DNA from: Paralithodes platypus
Taxonomy: Eukaryota > Arthropoda > Malacostraca > Decapoda > Lithodidae
NCBI GenBank assembly: GCA_032716605.1
Contig: CM064485.1
Coordinates: 29,601,558 to 29,665,557 of the forward strand
Direction of reading: 5' to 3'
DNA: 64,000 bases
The notes under the pieces were generated by a model that had not been told where the DNA came from, did no database searches, and was given only the letters and a program-made list of their open reading frames with translations. Shown one piece after another: positions 44,936 to 56,691 of the stretch. Each line of letters begins with the position of its first letter. Position 1 is the first letter of the stretch. Position numbers and translations under genes: made by a program.

Positions 44936-45320
44936 AACCCTTTCAATGCGGGATCCGTTCAGGAGCACCATGGCAATTTACTGCAATTTAAAGCCCATTA
45001 AAGCCTGTGGAAACAAATGCGAGTGAGCAGGAGCGCGTTAGGCCCCTGTCCGCTCTCCGGCACATCTGCCGCGGCACTGAGAGTCTTACTTCATGTCTCG
45101 CGAGATATATGCAGCGCTGCCAAAGGCAAATGTAGCGCGACATTGCTAATTATTAGGGAATATTGCTACGAAGCTTGTTCTGGTGTCTTTTTAAAGCTAT
45201 TTCCTTCTATTTTTTTGCTGCAACCGTTACATTTCATTCCGGCACTTGCTTAAGCAATCAGGAGTGCCTGAGTTAGCCCTATTATAACGGAAATATGCCC
45301 ACACTGACAGGGTCAATGTA
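44936..45320. mobile_element. Possible third TTAA MITE ('MITE-C')
   Basis: Left end TTAACCCTTTCAATGCGGG; right end reads, reversed, TTGACCCTGTCAGTGTGGG, a diverged inverted repeat. Internal sequence is GC-richer than its surroundings. Right TTAA not preserved. Confidence 0.45.
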
Positions 45321-45324
45321 GTTG

Positions 45325-45620
45325 TCCCTGAAAACACACACAAACACACACACACACTCACGCAGCTCCCTTTAGAGTGCCTTGGGGACGGTTTTTGATA
45401 TACACACACACAAACACACACACACACTCACGCGGCTCCCTTTAGAGTGCCTTGGGGACGGTTTTTGATATACACACACACACACACACACTCACGCGGC
45501 TCCCTTTAGAGTGCCTTGGGGACGGTTTTTTATATACACACACATAAACACACACACACTCACGCGGCTCCCTTTAGAGTGCCTTGGGGACGGGTTTTTT
45601 ATAAATACACTCACTTACAC
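45325..45620. repeat. About 75-bp minisatellite with CA spacers
   Basis: Four units of GGCTCCCTTTAGAGTGCC and TTGGGGACGG separated by variable (CA)n; another single unit lies at 45979-46009. Confidence 0.9.
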
Positions 45621-45759
45621 ACACACTTACACACGTACACACGTATACAAACTCTATCACACAGGCCCGCGCAATTTTGCATCCATATACATGATAGTTT
45701 GGGCATATTGTGACAATAAGTGCAATATATTATTTATGTGGGTATTTCTTGCCTGTTCT

Positions 45760-45809
45760 TGCTCTGTCTTGAGTCGGCTACCCCCATAATGGGGATTGGG
45801 CCTGAGCAT

Positions 45810-45849
<40 letters not shown>

Positions 45850-45850
45850 G
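45760..45850 (+). repeat. SINE 3' tail followed by (TAGA)n
   Basis: GTCTTGAGTCGGCTACCCCC and GGGCCTGAGCATATAGATAG match the 3' part of the SINE at 8303-8658; the tetranucleotide run follows at 45810-45848. Confidence 0.7.
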
Positions 45851-45950
45851 GTATTTCTTTTTATCGATATCACTTGCGGATTGTCTAGTTTACTTTTGAA
45901 GTGGAGTCACCTGATTGTAAGAGGTACAGGTAATGGTTTGTGCAGGCCTT

Positions 45951-46129
<179 letters not shown>

Positions 46130-46273
46130 CATGAAAAGTGACCTCTGAAAATATGCGAACCACCTAGGCTATATTTTTTCGTTATTCATGCATAAATAAC
46201 CGGATCTATTTTATGGGTCGATTATCATGTTCATTACACGAACACAAATAGGTATTAGATAATATAGTATATG

Positions 46274-46643
46274 TTAAGGGGAGATGGCTCGTTTTTCTAG
46301 ATCCCCTTCTCCCTCATGTTTAACCCCATTAGTTTTCAGATTTTGAGATGTTTTCCCCATTAGTTTGTCGATTTTAAGACCTTTCGCCCCATTTCCTTGT
46401 CAATATTTAGACTTTTCGTGCTATTTAGGCATCGATTTTTTTCCTGGCGAACGATAGTGAGCCTAATTTTGGAAGAACCGGCCTGGACATTTTTCTACCG
46501 AAAAATGTACAAATTAATCTAGAAGGAATTTAATGGATTTTTTTTTTTTTTTTAAAGTTTGATGGAGGTCTAGGGAGGAAATTAGAAACAAATAATTGAT
46601 AAATTTAAAAAATCTACCGAAAAGTGAACCATCCCGCCCTTAA
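46274..46643 (-). mobile_element. MITE-A copy, TTAA-bounded
   Basis: TTAAGGGGAGATGG to CCCGCCCTTAA, reverse orientation relative to the 32.6-kb copy. Full core present, with a T15 run at about 46538. Confidence 0.8.
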
Positions 46644-46689
46644 ATGATCAAGTTAGTCTCCAGTTCCAATTTCATATTTAAATAGGAAC

Positions 46690-47110
46690 ACCCGCTATTT
46701 TATTAGTTATTTATTAGTTATTGTTATTTATTAGTTATTTATTAGTTATTGTTATTTATTTATTTTTTTGTTATTTATTTGTTAGTTATTTATTAGTTAT
46801 TGTTATTTATTTGTTAGTTATTTATTTTTTTGTTATTTATTTTTTTGTTATTTATTGTTATTTATTTAGTTATTTTATTATTTTTTTGTTATTTATTTGT
46901 TAGTTATTTATTAGTTATTGTTATTTATTCGTTATTCCATGTTATTTATTCGTTATTCCATGTTATTTATTTGTATTGTTATTTATTGTTATTATTAGTT
47001 TTGTTATTTATTTATTTATTTGTTATTTATTATTTATTTATTTATTTGTCATTGTTATTTTTTTGTTATTTTTTTTTTGTTATTTATTTGTATTTGCATT
47101 CCTATTTGTT
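46690..47110. repeat. AT-rich TTATTTATTAGTTATTG repeats
   Basis: Irregular repeats of TTATTTATTAGTTATTG and TTATTTGTTAG; no unit boundary is fixed. Confidence 0.9.
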
Positions 47111-47149
47111 TATTTTTGTCGATGGTCCCGTTCCCACTATCACGGTAAT

Positions 47150-47445
47150 CGGTACCATCCGAGGAGTTCGAAGTTTCTTCTCAGGAGTTCAATTTTCATC
47201 CCAGGAGTTCAAACTTCCATCCGAGGAATTCAAACTTTCATCCACTGAGTTCAAATTTGCATATAAGGAGTTCAAACTTTCTTCCAAGGAGTTCAAACTC
47301 ATCCAAGGAGTTCAAACTATCATCCAAGGAGTTCAAACTCATCCAAGGAGTTCAAACTATCATCCAAGGATTCAAACTTTCATCTAAGGAGTTCAAACTT
47401 TCATCCAAGGAGTTCAAACTATCATCCAAGGAGTTCAAACTAAAA
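47150..47445. repeat. 20-21-bp minisatellite, about 14 copies
   Basis: Unit AAGGAGTTCAAACTTTCATCC with shortened variants (ACTCATCC, ACTATCATCC). Scattered related words continue to 48050. Confidence 0.9.
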
Positions 47446-47459
47446 TGGCAACAATTATA

Positions 47460-47673
47460 CGATTGTATGCAGCTTAGGAAGGATGTGTAGTAGCTAAAAG
47501 GATTAAACGAGATAGTCGGTAGCCTTTTAAATGGCTGGAGGTCCTTCCTAAGTTGAATAGAATCGCCTCATAGTTGCCAGAATATAACAAAGTACCGGTA
47601 GTACAAAGGAAACAAGTAACAACACATCTATTGATCCTAACGACAAGGACGGCACCAGAACTGAAGGGGTTAA
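47460..47673. mobile_element. MITE-B copy
   Basis: Inverted blocks CTTAGGAAGGATGTGTAG and GGTCCTTCCTAAG, then TCGCCTCATAGTTGCCAG, ending GAAGGGGTTAA with TTAA at 47670-47673. Left TTAA not found. Confidence 0.6.
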
Positions 47674-48084
47674 GATATGGGAACTCTCTGACCAAGGATA
47701 ATTATTTGTTAATTTATTTAATTTTCTATTTTTTTTTTTTTTCTATGTTCATCCAAGGAGGCAACATCAAAATCATACATAAAATTAGTTCAAAACATCC
47801 GAGTGGGACAAACAGCATCCACAAAATTTCACAAGGAATTCAAACTTTATCTGGGAGTTCAAAGGATCCATTCAAACTATCCAAGGGAAAATTGATCCAA
47901 AGGAGAGTTCACAGAATAGGTAAAGGAAAGATAACAAGGATTCAAACTTGATTCAAACAGTTAATATTATCCTATAAGTTTCAAAATTCATCCTGGTTCA
48001 AAGGCTCCACCTCAACACCTTATCATTCCACAAGGATTAAAATTTCCTAAATATAATAGACGCATATCAAAAATGTACTCCAAA
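47674..48084. other. Unassigned DNA with scattered TTCAAAC words
   Basis: AT-rich, with decayed relatives of the 21-bp unit (AGTTCAAAGGATCC, ATTCAAACTT). No gene. Confidence 0.5.
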
Positions 48085-48276
48085 GGTATAAAACAGGCTC
48101 GCTATCGCTCGCCAGGATTTTGTTTACACCTAAATGGCCCCAAGATCTTAATATTGACAAAGACATGGGGTGAAGGGTCTTAAAATCGCGAACTAGTGGG
48201 GTGAGCGTCTTTAGCTCCAAAACTAATGGGGATAAACATGAGGGATAAGGGGACCAGAACAACGACCTACCTGCCC
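48085..48276 (+). mobile_element. MITE-A 3' part
   Basis: From CAGGCTCGCTATCGCTCGC to CTACCTGCCCTTA. The left third is missing. Its end is the first part of the 84-bp repeat unit that follows. Confidence 0.75.
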
Positions 48277-49437
48277 TTAGCCTCTCCACAACACTAAGGT
48301 TATTGTATAGTACGGTAGCGCTAATAAGTTGTGTCTCACCTGGCAACGACCTACCTGCCCTTAGCCTCTCCACAACACTAAGGTTATTGTATAGTACGGT
48401 AGCGCTAATAAGTTGTGTCTCACCTGGCAACGACCTACCTGCCCTTAGCCTCTCCACAACACTAAGGTTATTGTATAGTACGGTAGCGCTAATAAGTTGT
48501 GTCTCACCTGGCAACGACCTACCTGCCCTTAGCCTCTCCACAACACTAAGGTTATTGTATAGTACGGTAGCGCTAATAAGTTGTGTCTCACCTGGCAACG
48601 ACCTACCTGCCCTTAGCCTCTCCACAACACTAAGGTTATTGTATAGTACGGTAGCGCTAATAAGTTGTGTCTCACCTGGCAACGACCTACCTGCCCTTAG
48701 CCTCTCCACAACACTAAGGTTATTGTATAGTACGGTAGCGCTAATAAGTTGTGTCTCACCTGGCAACGACCTACCTGCCCTTAGCCTCTCCACAACACTA
48801 AGGTTATTGTATAGTACGGTAGCGCTAATAAGTTGTGTCTCACCTGGCAACGACCTACCTGCCCTTAGCCTCTCCACAACACTAAGGTTATTGTATAGTA
48901 CGGTAGCGCTAATAAGTTGTGTCTCACCTGGCAACGACCTACCTGCCCTTAGCCTCTCCACAACACTAAGGTTATTGTATAGTACGGTAGCGCTAATAAG
49001 TTGTGTCTCACCTGGCAACGACCTACCTGCCCTTAGCCTCTCCACAACACTAAGGTTATTGTATAGTACGGTAGCGCTAATAAGTTGTGTCTCACCTGGC
49101 AACGACCTACCTGCCCTTAGCCTCTCCACAACACTAAGGTTATTGTATAGTACGGTAGCGCTAATAAGTTGTGTCTCACCTGGCAACGACCTACCTGCCC
49201 TTAGCCTCTCCACAACACTAAGGTTATTGTATAGTACGGTAGCGCTAATAAGTTGTGTCTCACCTGGCAACGACCTACCTGCCCTTAGCCTCTCCACAAC
49301 ACTAAGGTTATTGTATAGTACGGTAGCGCTAATAAGTTGTGTCTCACCTGGCAACGACCTACCTGCCCTTAGCCTCTCCACAACACTAAGGTTATTGTAT
49401 AGTACGGTAGCGCTAATAAGTTGTGTCTCACCTGGCA
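48262..49437. repeat. 84-bp minisatellite, 14 near-identical copies
   Basis: Unit starts CAACGACCTACCTGCCCTTA (the MITE-A end) and continues with GCCTCTCCACAACACTAAGG and TATAGTACGGTAGCGC. All copies look identical base for base. 84 is a multiple of three, so both strands have long open frames (479 and 428 codons); I see no domain and do not call them genes. Confidence 0.97.
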
Positions 49438-49463
49438 TTACGTTTGGCTCGTTCTGTGTTGTA

Positions 49464-49677
49464 TTAACCACTTCTGTAATGGCCACGTCTTTTTACTTTG
49501 ATTCTAGCCATATTTTGACGATTATGTGGAGTTTTAAAAGGATCTGTGGTTGTAGAAATGGTGAAGTGAGACAGTTCGAAGCCTATTAATTAACGGAGCT
49601 CCTTTTTAAACTGAATAAAATCTTCTAATCGTAGCTAAGGTAAAATAAAAATAGGTCATCGGTATTGAATGCGTTAA
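49464..49677. mobile_element. MITE-B copy at a proven TTAA site
   Basis: TTAA at 49464-49467 and 49674-49677 bound a 206-bp insert. The paralogous segment at 43172-43345 has the same flanks with one TTAA and no insert. Ends: TTAACCACTTCTG and GAATGCGTTAA. Confidence 0.9.
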
Positions 49678-49815
49678 TGTCTGCAAGATGTTGAATAGGG
49701 TGGGTAAGTGTAGGAACCTGTTTTTACATCTCACTCGAAATGAAGAAATCTTGTTTGGATATTGCTGATACCAAGTGTTGATGAAAATATACTTGGTGCC
49801 GAGACATGACATATT
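49678..49815. repeat. Duplicate of 43209-43345
   Basis: Shared words include AGATGTTGAATAGGGTG and ATACTTGGTGC / ATACTAGGTGC at matching spacing. Confidence 0.85.
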
Positions 49816-50489
49816 TGGCCGATTGTACAGTCGGATGCCATAGTATCTAACCCACTCATATATATTAGTGGACTTCATCTATTTATAATTATGGAAGTAT
49901 GTCTATGGAAACCAATATAGGAATGCAATTGTATGTACATCAACTACAAAACTATATATAGGCCTACTATTTATTGAAGGTAAATTAAATCCAAAAATCA
50001 ATCCAGATAGTGGTAATTGCTTAGAGGAAAACAAAAGGGGTCCACGAATGTTTATATGTGGGCTAGAGAGTCAGGTATCCCAGTGTACCTTATAATTGTC
50101 ATTTTAGTGGCGAGTGCGAGGCACCTGCCTTTCAACACAATCCCACTCTTATCCTGTCCAGCTCTGCAACCCAAGAATTAGCCAATTTCCTCAGTCTTTC
50201 TTCTACTCAACAAGTGAACTCTGTAGCTCTCTACCCCGCAATCAATCTTTCCTTCATCTTATGACTTAAACTGCTGTGAACTTCGTGTCCAGGCATTTTG
50301 ACACTAACATCCCTTGAATTTGGCTCTCTGTCACTCCTTTTGCTTTAGGAGAGACAATCGTTACAGGTAGCCTGCCTTTTGTTGCCTTCATACATACTGT
50401 ATAGCAAAACAAAAATAACAAAATAAAAAACCATTGAGAGAGGACTTTTGTAATGAACGAGGTGAAAATGATGATAATATACCTTTAAA
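49816..50489. other. Unassigned DNA
   Basis: No gene, repeat or structural RNA recognised. Confidence 0.4.
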
Positions 50490-50575
50490 CTGCCTTGATG
50501 ATGTAATGGTTAGAGCATGCAAGTTCTGTACAAGATAGGCCTATCCTAGATTCCAATCCTGGGGATCACTTGCAT
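50490..50575 (+). mobile_element. tRNA-like SINE head
   Basis: TGATGTAATGGTTAGAGCA (A-box-like) and GATTCCAATCCTGGGG (B-box-like) at the usual distance. No tail before the minisatellite at 50586. Confidence 0.5.
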
Positions 50576-50585
50576 TAATTTCACT

Positions 50586-51112
50586 TTGGGATTACTGGCG
50601 TTAAGAACAATGTTAGGAACAGATCCCACAGATAGTTAACATATTACTGGCGTTAAGAACAATGTTAGGAACAGATCCCACAGATAGTTAACATATTACT
50701 GGCGTTAAGAACAATGTTAGGAACAGATCCCACAGATAGTTAACATATTACTGGCGTTAAGAACAATGTTAGGAACAGATCCCACAGATAGTTAACATAT
50801 TACTGGCGTTAAGAACAATGTTAGGAACAGATCCCACAGATAGTTAACATATTACTGGCGTTAAGAACAATGTTAGGAACAGATCCCACAGATAGTTAAC
50901 ATATTACTGGCGTTAAGAACAATGTTAGGAACAGATCCCACAGATAGTTAACATATTACTGGCGTTAAGAACAATGTTAGGAACAGATCCCACAGATAGT
51001 TAACATATTACTGGCGTTAAGAACAATGTTAGGAACAGATCCCACAGATAGTTAACATATTACTGGCGTTAAGAACAATGTTAGGAACAGATCCCACAGA
51101 TAGTTAACATAT
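50586..51112. repeat. 52-bp minisatellite, ten copies
   Basis: Unit with ATTACTGGCGTTAAGAAC and AGATCCCACAGATAGTTAAC; copies are identical. Confidence 0.97.
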
Positions 51113-51244
51113 TGCCTAACATCTGGCAATAATAGCCAAATATAGATTAAGACCAACAGGGGCCCTGAATGCTGAAAGGGATAACCAGTATTTGCCTACA
51201 TTGCCCTTCCCCATTTATTGAGGCGAACCAGATAAACACCATTT

Positions 51245-51570
51245 TTAAGGGGAGGTATTTACTTTGTTCCCTAGACCTCCACCAAGCTAAAAATTATACC
51301 CTCTTGAGTCCCTTTCAAGATAAATTTCTACATTTTTCGGTAGAAAAATGTTCCGGCCAAAGGCCGGTTCCTCTTAAATTACAGGCTCGCTATCGCTCGC
51401 CAGGATAAAATCTACACCTGAATGGCACGAAAGGTCTTATTACGGGGTGAAAGTTCTTAAAATCGCTAAACTAATGGGGCGAACGTTTTATAATATCAAA
51501 AGCAATGGGGCTAAACATGAGGGAGAAAGGGGTCAAGACAAAAATCCCTCAAGTGGAGATCTCCCCTTAA
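51245..51570 (+). mobile_element. MITE-A copy, TTAA-bounded
   Basis: TTAAGGGGAGGTATTT to GATCTCCCCTTAA, 326 bp. The cleanest terminal inverted repeat of the family (TTAAGGGGAG / CTCCCCTTAA). Confidence 0.85.
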
Positions 51571-51664
51571 GCTGGCATCCATGACTTTGAATTCAACTGG
51601 TTATTCTGAGGTAATTCTGTTGACTAGATCGCATTAGGTGGCCGTGTATGTACCGGGTCTTTTA

Positions 51665-52057
51665 CTTACCCCTTCCAGTACCGGTGACGTCTTTTGTAAT
51701 TGATTTCAGGTGTAGATGATTTACGAAGCTTAGGAAGGATATATGGTAGCTAAAAGGATTAATTATTATGTTCCTTCCAACAACCAACCATACTCCTAAA
51801 ATCGATTAATGAAATTTACAAACACATGTGGCAGTCCGTGGATTCGAAGCTTGAGATAGTCTGTATTTGTTTTTTTTTTTTTTTTAGGTACATATAGATG
51901 ATTTGTGAAGCTTAGAAAGGATATATGGTAGCTAAAAGGATTAATTGAGATAGTCTGTAATCTTCTAAGGGGTGGAATTCCTTCCTAAGCTGCTTAAAAT
52001 CGTCTAATAGTTGCCAGAATATAATGAAAAGGATGTCACCGGTAGTGAATGGGTTAA
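51665..52057. mobile_element. MITE-B copy with internal duplication or insert
   Basis: Left arm CCCCTTCCAGTACCGGTGAC, right arm GTCACCGGTAGTGAATGGG with TTAA at 52054-52057. The block GGATATATGGTAGCTAAAAG occurs twice (about 51737 and 51920), with about 130 unrelated bases and a T16 run between. Confidence 0.65.
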
Positions 52058-52065
52058 TGACCAGC

Positions 52066-52085
52066 GTGGGGTGGGGTGGGGTGGG

Positions 52086-52146
<61 letters not shown>
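52066..52146. repeat. (GA)n microsatellite
   Basis: GGGGTGGGGTGG, then pure GA to 52142. Confidence 0.95.
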
Positions 52147-52149
52147 AGA

Positions 52150-53640
52150 AGGAGGAGTTACAAGGAATAGTTTGTATCTCATAAACCTTGCACAACATTC
52201 CTGGAAAATAATGGAAGTGGAACGAGATAAGTTGTTTAGTGCACTACACTCATTACAGAGTGTGCAGAATACTATCTACTCTCTTCTTGAACTGCGCTAC
52301 TGAAGATCACTGGGTACAACTTCTGAGGGAGAACACGAATACATCCCTCAACTCATCATAAACAACACACCCCTAACACATACACACACACCCAAAATCC
52401 TAGGAGTAACATATGATACTCATATGACATTCAAACAGCACACCACAAGCACGAAAAAGAAACTGACACCCAGACTTAACGCCCTCAGGTCACTTGCTCA
52501 CACAAAATTTGGACACAACAAAGAAACCACCACCACAGTTTATAAACAATACATAAGATCAGTGATGGAATACGCAAGCCCAACCTGGGCTTCTAACCTA
52601 GCTGAAACACATCATAAGACCTTACAGACTATTCAAAACAAAGCCCTAAAAATCATTACAGGCTGCACAGCTACTGCACCCACAGATCACCTACAGTACA
52701 TCAAGAAACCAACATCCTCAAAGTCAAAGACCATCTGGACATGAGAGGCACTCAATTCCTGGCAGCAGCCTCCACGAACCAAAACCACCCACTACACTAC
52801 ATGGCAACACACCCACAGACACCAAGACATATCAAAACAACACCCAGCACACGGTATCACACACAAATACTGTTCTCTCTCCCTCCCTGTCCACCCCAAA
52901 CCAACTTCCAGAAGCACATCCATACTCATATCTCTCGCCGATCCATCCACTCACTCATAGAAAACACGCAGCTGCAAGCACGACCTCCCGAAATCCATCC
53001 TTCCGAATCCTCCCTTCCTCGCGAGGACAGAGTCCACCTGGCCAGGCTGAGATGCGGACACCATCCAGCTCTTCTGAGCTATCAGAAGAGACTGGATGAC
53101 TCCGTCGTCGACACCTGCCCGGGATGTAACACAGCACCCCATACCATTAAACACGTCATAGAAGGCTGCATTTCACACAACCACTTACGCCAACAACACA
53201 ATCTACACTCAATGAGAGCTCTGTGGGAAAGCCCGATCGTGGCCATGGCCTTCCTCAGGGACTCGGGGCTGTTCGGCCAGGCAGCTTAGGGAAGAAGAAG
53301 AAGAACAACAACAACAACAACTTCTGAGGGAAGTTTGTTCCAAGTAGAAATATATTTTATATGTGATAAAGTTTAAACAAATACTTGTGTTGAACCTTTT
53401 CAATTTTAACTTCCATCTATGGTTGCGTGTTGTATTCATAGTGAGGCTGAACATTTTTGCTATAATCCACGTCGTCAAACTCATTAAATGTTTTAAAATC
53501 TTCAATGAGCTGACTTCGTAGTCTGCGTGTTTTCAACGAAAATATATCAAGATTTTGCAACCGGTCCTCATAGCTCAGTCTTCTAATCGGTGGAATAAGC
53601 TATGTAACCCATCTTGTACTCTTTACAGTCGTTTTATATA
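52150..53640 (-). pseudogene. CR1/L2-like LINE 3' end, split by LINE-delta
   Basis: Minus-strand C-terminal LINE sequence: LIPPIRRLSYEDRLQNLDIF, SLKTRRLRSQLIEDFKTF, NHRWKLKLKRFNTSICLNF at 53340-53600. The continuation lies at 52150-52315. The two parts are separated by LINE-delta and its 15-bp target duplication. The far 3' end (GAGTTACAAGGAATAG on the plus strand, 52154) abuts the (GA)n tract. Stops and shifts present. Confidence 0.65.
52331..53316 (+). mobile_element. LINE-delta: 5'-truncated LINE with 15-bp target duplication
   Basis: Flanked by ACAACTTCTGAGGGA at 52316-52330 and 53317-53331. Encodes only the C-terminal part of an RT protein: LGVTYDTHMTFKQHT, RSVMEYASPTWASN, IQNKALKIITGC, a frameshift near 52730-52740, then HLARLRCGHHPALLSYQKRL and a zinc-knuckle-like CPGC...H...C motif (CPGCNTAPHTIKHVIEGC) typical of several LINE C-termini. 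The stop at 53287-53289 is almost at the 3' end; the tail is (GAA)n(CAA)n. Confidence 0.85.
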
Positions 53641-53704
53641 TTTCCCGAATGCTTAGAGAGAGAGAGTGAGTGGGTTGAATGGAAATGATGACTGGGGTTG
53701 AGCC

Positions 53705-54270
<566 letters not shown>

Positions 54271-54311
54271 TATCTATATTACTATATAAATAAGCCCCTC
54301 GCCACATTGTG

Positions 54312-54342
<31 letters not shown>

Positions 54343-54994
54343 ACTCAGTCTGTTCTTCAATGGGTGTGACCGTGCATGCGATTTAAGCTCTATCTATTAT
54401 CGCGCCTACTAACTGGTAATGCATGTGTGTGTGTGTGTAAGTGTGTTATGTACTGTGGAATGGCTGTGGTATGTGTGTGTAGTCTATATGTTAGCAATTG
54501 GCGAAATCGGAAACGAAGGTTTAGGGTGATCTGTATGTGTACCATTCTCACTATAGTGGTACCGTCTCGCCCGTGTTAGGTAAGCTTTAGGTGACCGTGA
54601 TATTATACCCATCTCGCCTATCTATCGATTTTTGCCAACCCCAGATACGTCACAAACGTCGTCCACTTATTCCAGGTACCTATTTACAGCTAGGTGAACT
54701 GAGGCTAACACATGAAAGGAGACAAGCCCAATTTGTGTGTGTATGTGTGTGATAGTTGTTCCCATTGTGTTAATTACTTATCATCAAGCCCCTCGCCACA
54801 TTGCCCTGACACCCCCTCCACCAGGCCCTCTGTAATGTATGCCCTTAAGGTCAGCATTTACATATAGGGTGATGGTGGTGGTGGTGGTGGTGTTGGTGGG
54901 AAAACAAGACACCTCTTATCTCCCACCACCACCTCCTCCTATTCCACCTGCATCACGTTATCAGCTCAGAGACGTGACCTCTTTCTGTCTTGGT
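54271..54994. other. Unassigned with diverged unit copies
   Basis: A diverged compound unit at 54355-54440. CAGGTACCTATTTACAGC and TAGGTGAACTGAGGC (54675-54710) look like an interspersed repeat. (GGT)n at 54871-54893. Confidence 0.5.
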
Positions 54995-55100
54995 CTTATT
55001 GCCAAGCTAATGGAGCGGACGTCTCAAAATCTCAAAACTAATGGGGTTAAACATGAGGGAGAAGGGGGGCCCAGACAAATAAAACCCACCCCTTTATGTG
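54995..55100 (+). mobile_element. MITE-A 3' fragment
   Basis: CCAAGCTAATGGAGCGGACG and AACTAATGGGGTTAAACATG, ending near CCACCCCTTTATG, in family order. Confidence 0.65.
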
Positions 55101-55184
55101 GCGTATTTGCACTTGGTCGCTGTGGCCTTGAGAACTCTACCAGAAATATTATCAGATTTTTCTATTTGAATGCCCTCTATTAAA

Positions 55185-55383
55185 TTAACCCCTTCTCTAC
55201 CGGCGACGTCTTTTTATACTTTCTTCTGGCTTTTATTAGACGATTTTATTCAGTTTAAAAAGGGCCACCAGCTATTAATTGGCTTCGAACTCTCTCACTT
55301 AACCCTTTTTACTACCGCACATCCCTCTTAAACTGCATTCAATCGTCTAAATATTGCTAGAATAAAATAAAGAGGAGAGTTAA
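55185..55383. mobile_element. MITE-B copy, TTAA-bounded
   Basis: TTAACCCCTTCTCTACCGG to GAGGAGAGTTAA, 199 bp, with AGACGATTTTATTCAG and the partner ATTCAATCGTCTAAAT. Confidence 0.75.
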
Positions 55384-55539
55384 TCACATTTTGTTAAGTC
55401 AGGGTGTTAAACGAAAGCCAAGTCCATTATTTTCAGTCTTTATTATTGTATATATATGTAAAGATAATAATGTGGTTTATAGCTCAAATGTTGTCTTAGG
55501 AAGTGATGACATTATCAAAACAATGCTATGTCATGTTGA

Positions 55540-56490
55540 TTGTCTTGTCTGTATTCCTCCTCATATTCATTGTCTTGTATTCCTCCTCATATTCATTGTC
55601 TTGTATTCCTCCTCATATTCATTGTCTTGTATTCCTCCTCATATTCATTGTCTTGTATTCCTCATATTGTCTTGTATTCCTCCTCATATTGTCTTGTATT
55701 CCTCCTCATATTATTGTATTCCTCCTCATATTCTTGTATTCCTCCTCATATTCATTGTATTCCTCCTCATATTCATTGTATTCCTCCTCATATTCATTGT
55801 ATTCCTCCTCATATTCTTGTATTCCTCCTCATATTCTTGTATTCCTCCTCATATTCTTGTATTCCTCCTCATATTATTGTATTCCTCCTCATATTCTTGT
55901 ATTCCTCCTCATATTGTCTTGTATTCCCTCATATTGTCTTGTATTCCTCCTCATGTTTTGTATTCCTCCTCATATTGTCTTGTATTCCTCCTCATATTGT
56001 CTTGTATTCCTCCTCATATTGTCTTGTATTCCTCCTCATATTGTCTTGTATTCCTCCTCATATTGTCTTGTATTCCTCCTCATATTGTCTTGTATTCCTC
56101 CTCATATTGTCTTGTATTCCTCCTCATATTGTCTTGTATTCCTCCTCATATTGTCTTGTATTCCTCCTATGTTCTTGTATTCCTCCTCATATTGTCTTGT
56201 ATTCCTCCTCATATTGTCTTGTATTCCTCCTCATATTGTCTTGTATTCCTCCTCATATTGTCTTGTATTCCTCCTCATATTGTCTTGTATTCCTCCTCAT
56301 ATTGTCTTGTATTCATATGTCTTGTATTCCTCCTCATATTGTCTTGTATTCCTCCTCATATTGTCTTGTATTCCTCCTCATATTGTCTTGTATTCCTCCT
56401 CATATTGTCTTGTATTCCTCCTATGTTCTTGTATTCCTCCTCATATTGTCTTGTATTCCTCCTCATATTGTCTTGTATTCCTCCTCATAG
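55540..56490. repeat. 22-bp minisatellite, about 43 copies
   Basis: Unit TATTGTCTTGTATTCCTCCT plus CA. Variants lacking GTC or gaining TTCA cluster on the left. Confidence 0.97.
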
Positions 56491-56606
56491 TCATTCAAGT
56501 CTTCAAACAAAATGGCTCCGGTTTGACACCCTATTTTGTTTTCGTTATATTGTCCAGTAATATATTGTAGTCAAGTTGATCTCATTTTTGTGTTTCTATT
56601 TTCCAG

Positions 56607-56654
56607 GTATGATCATCGGAGACCCTGTTACCAGTTTATGAAGAGGTCCTGGTG
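56607..56654 (+). other. Candidate 48-bp exon
   Basis: Preceded by the pyrimidine-rich GTGTTTCTATTTTCCAG acceptor and followed by GTGAGT. One frame is open throughout (YDHRRPCYQFMKRSW). A short frame from ATG at 56609 ends in TGA overlapping a second ATG at 56638. The sequence is unique in a repeat-filled region. It could be exon 2 after the exon at 40485-40741, or chance. Confidence 0.3.
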
Positions 56655-56691
56655 GTGAGTACTAATTCAGAGCCACAAGAAACCTTTTTCG

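Noticed and set aside
50586..51112. Regular direct repeats resembling a CRISPR array
   Set aside because: The repeats are head-to-tail with no unique spacers, in a eukaryotic context; the same holds for the 30-, 43- and 84-bp arrays.
55391..56570. Hydrophobic frames of 316-389 codons, membrane-protein-like
   Set aside because: 22-bp array read in three frames giving the same cyclic peptide; hydrophobicity is a codon artefact.
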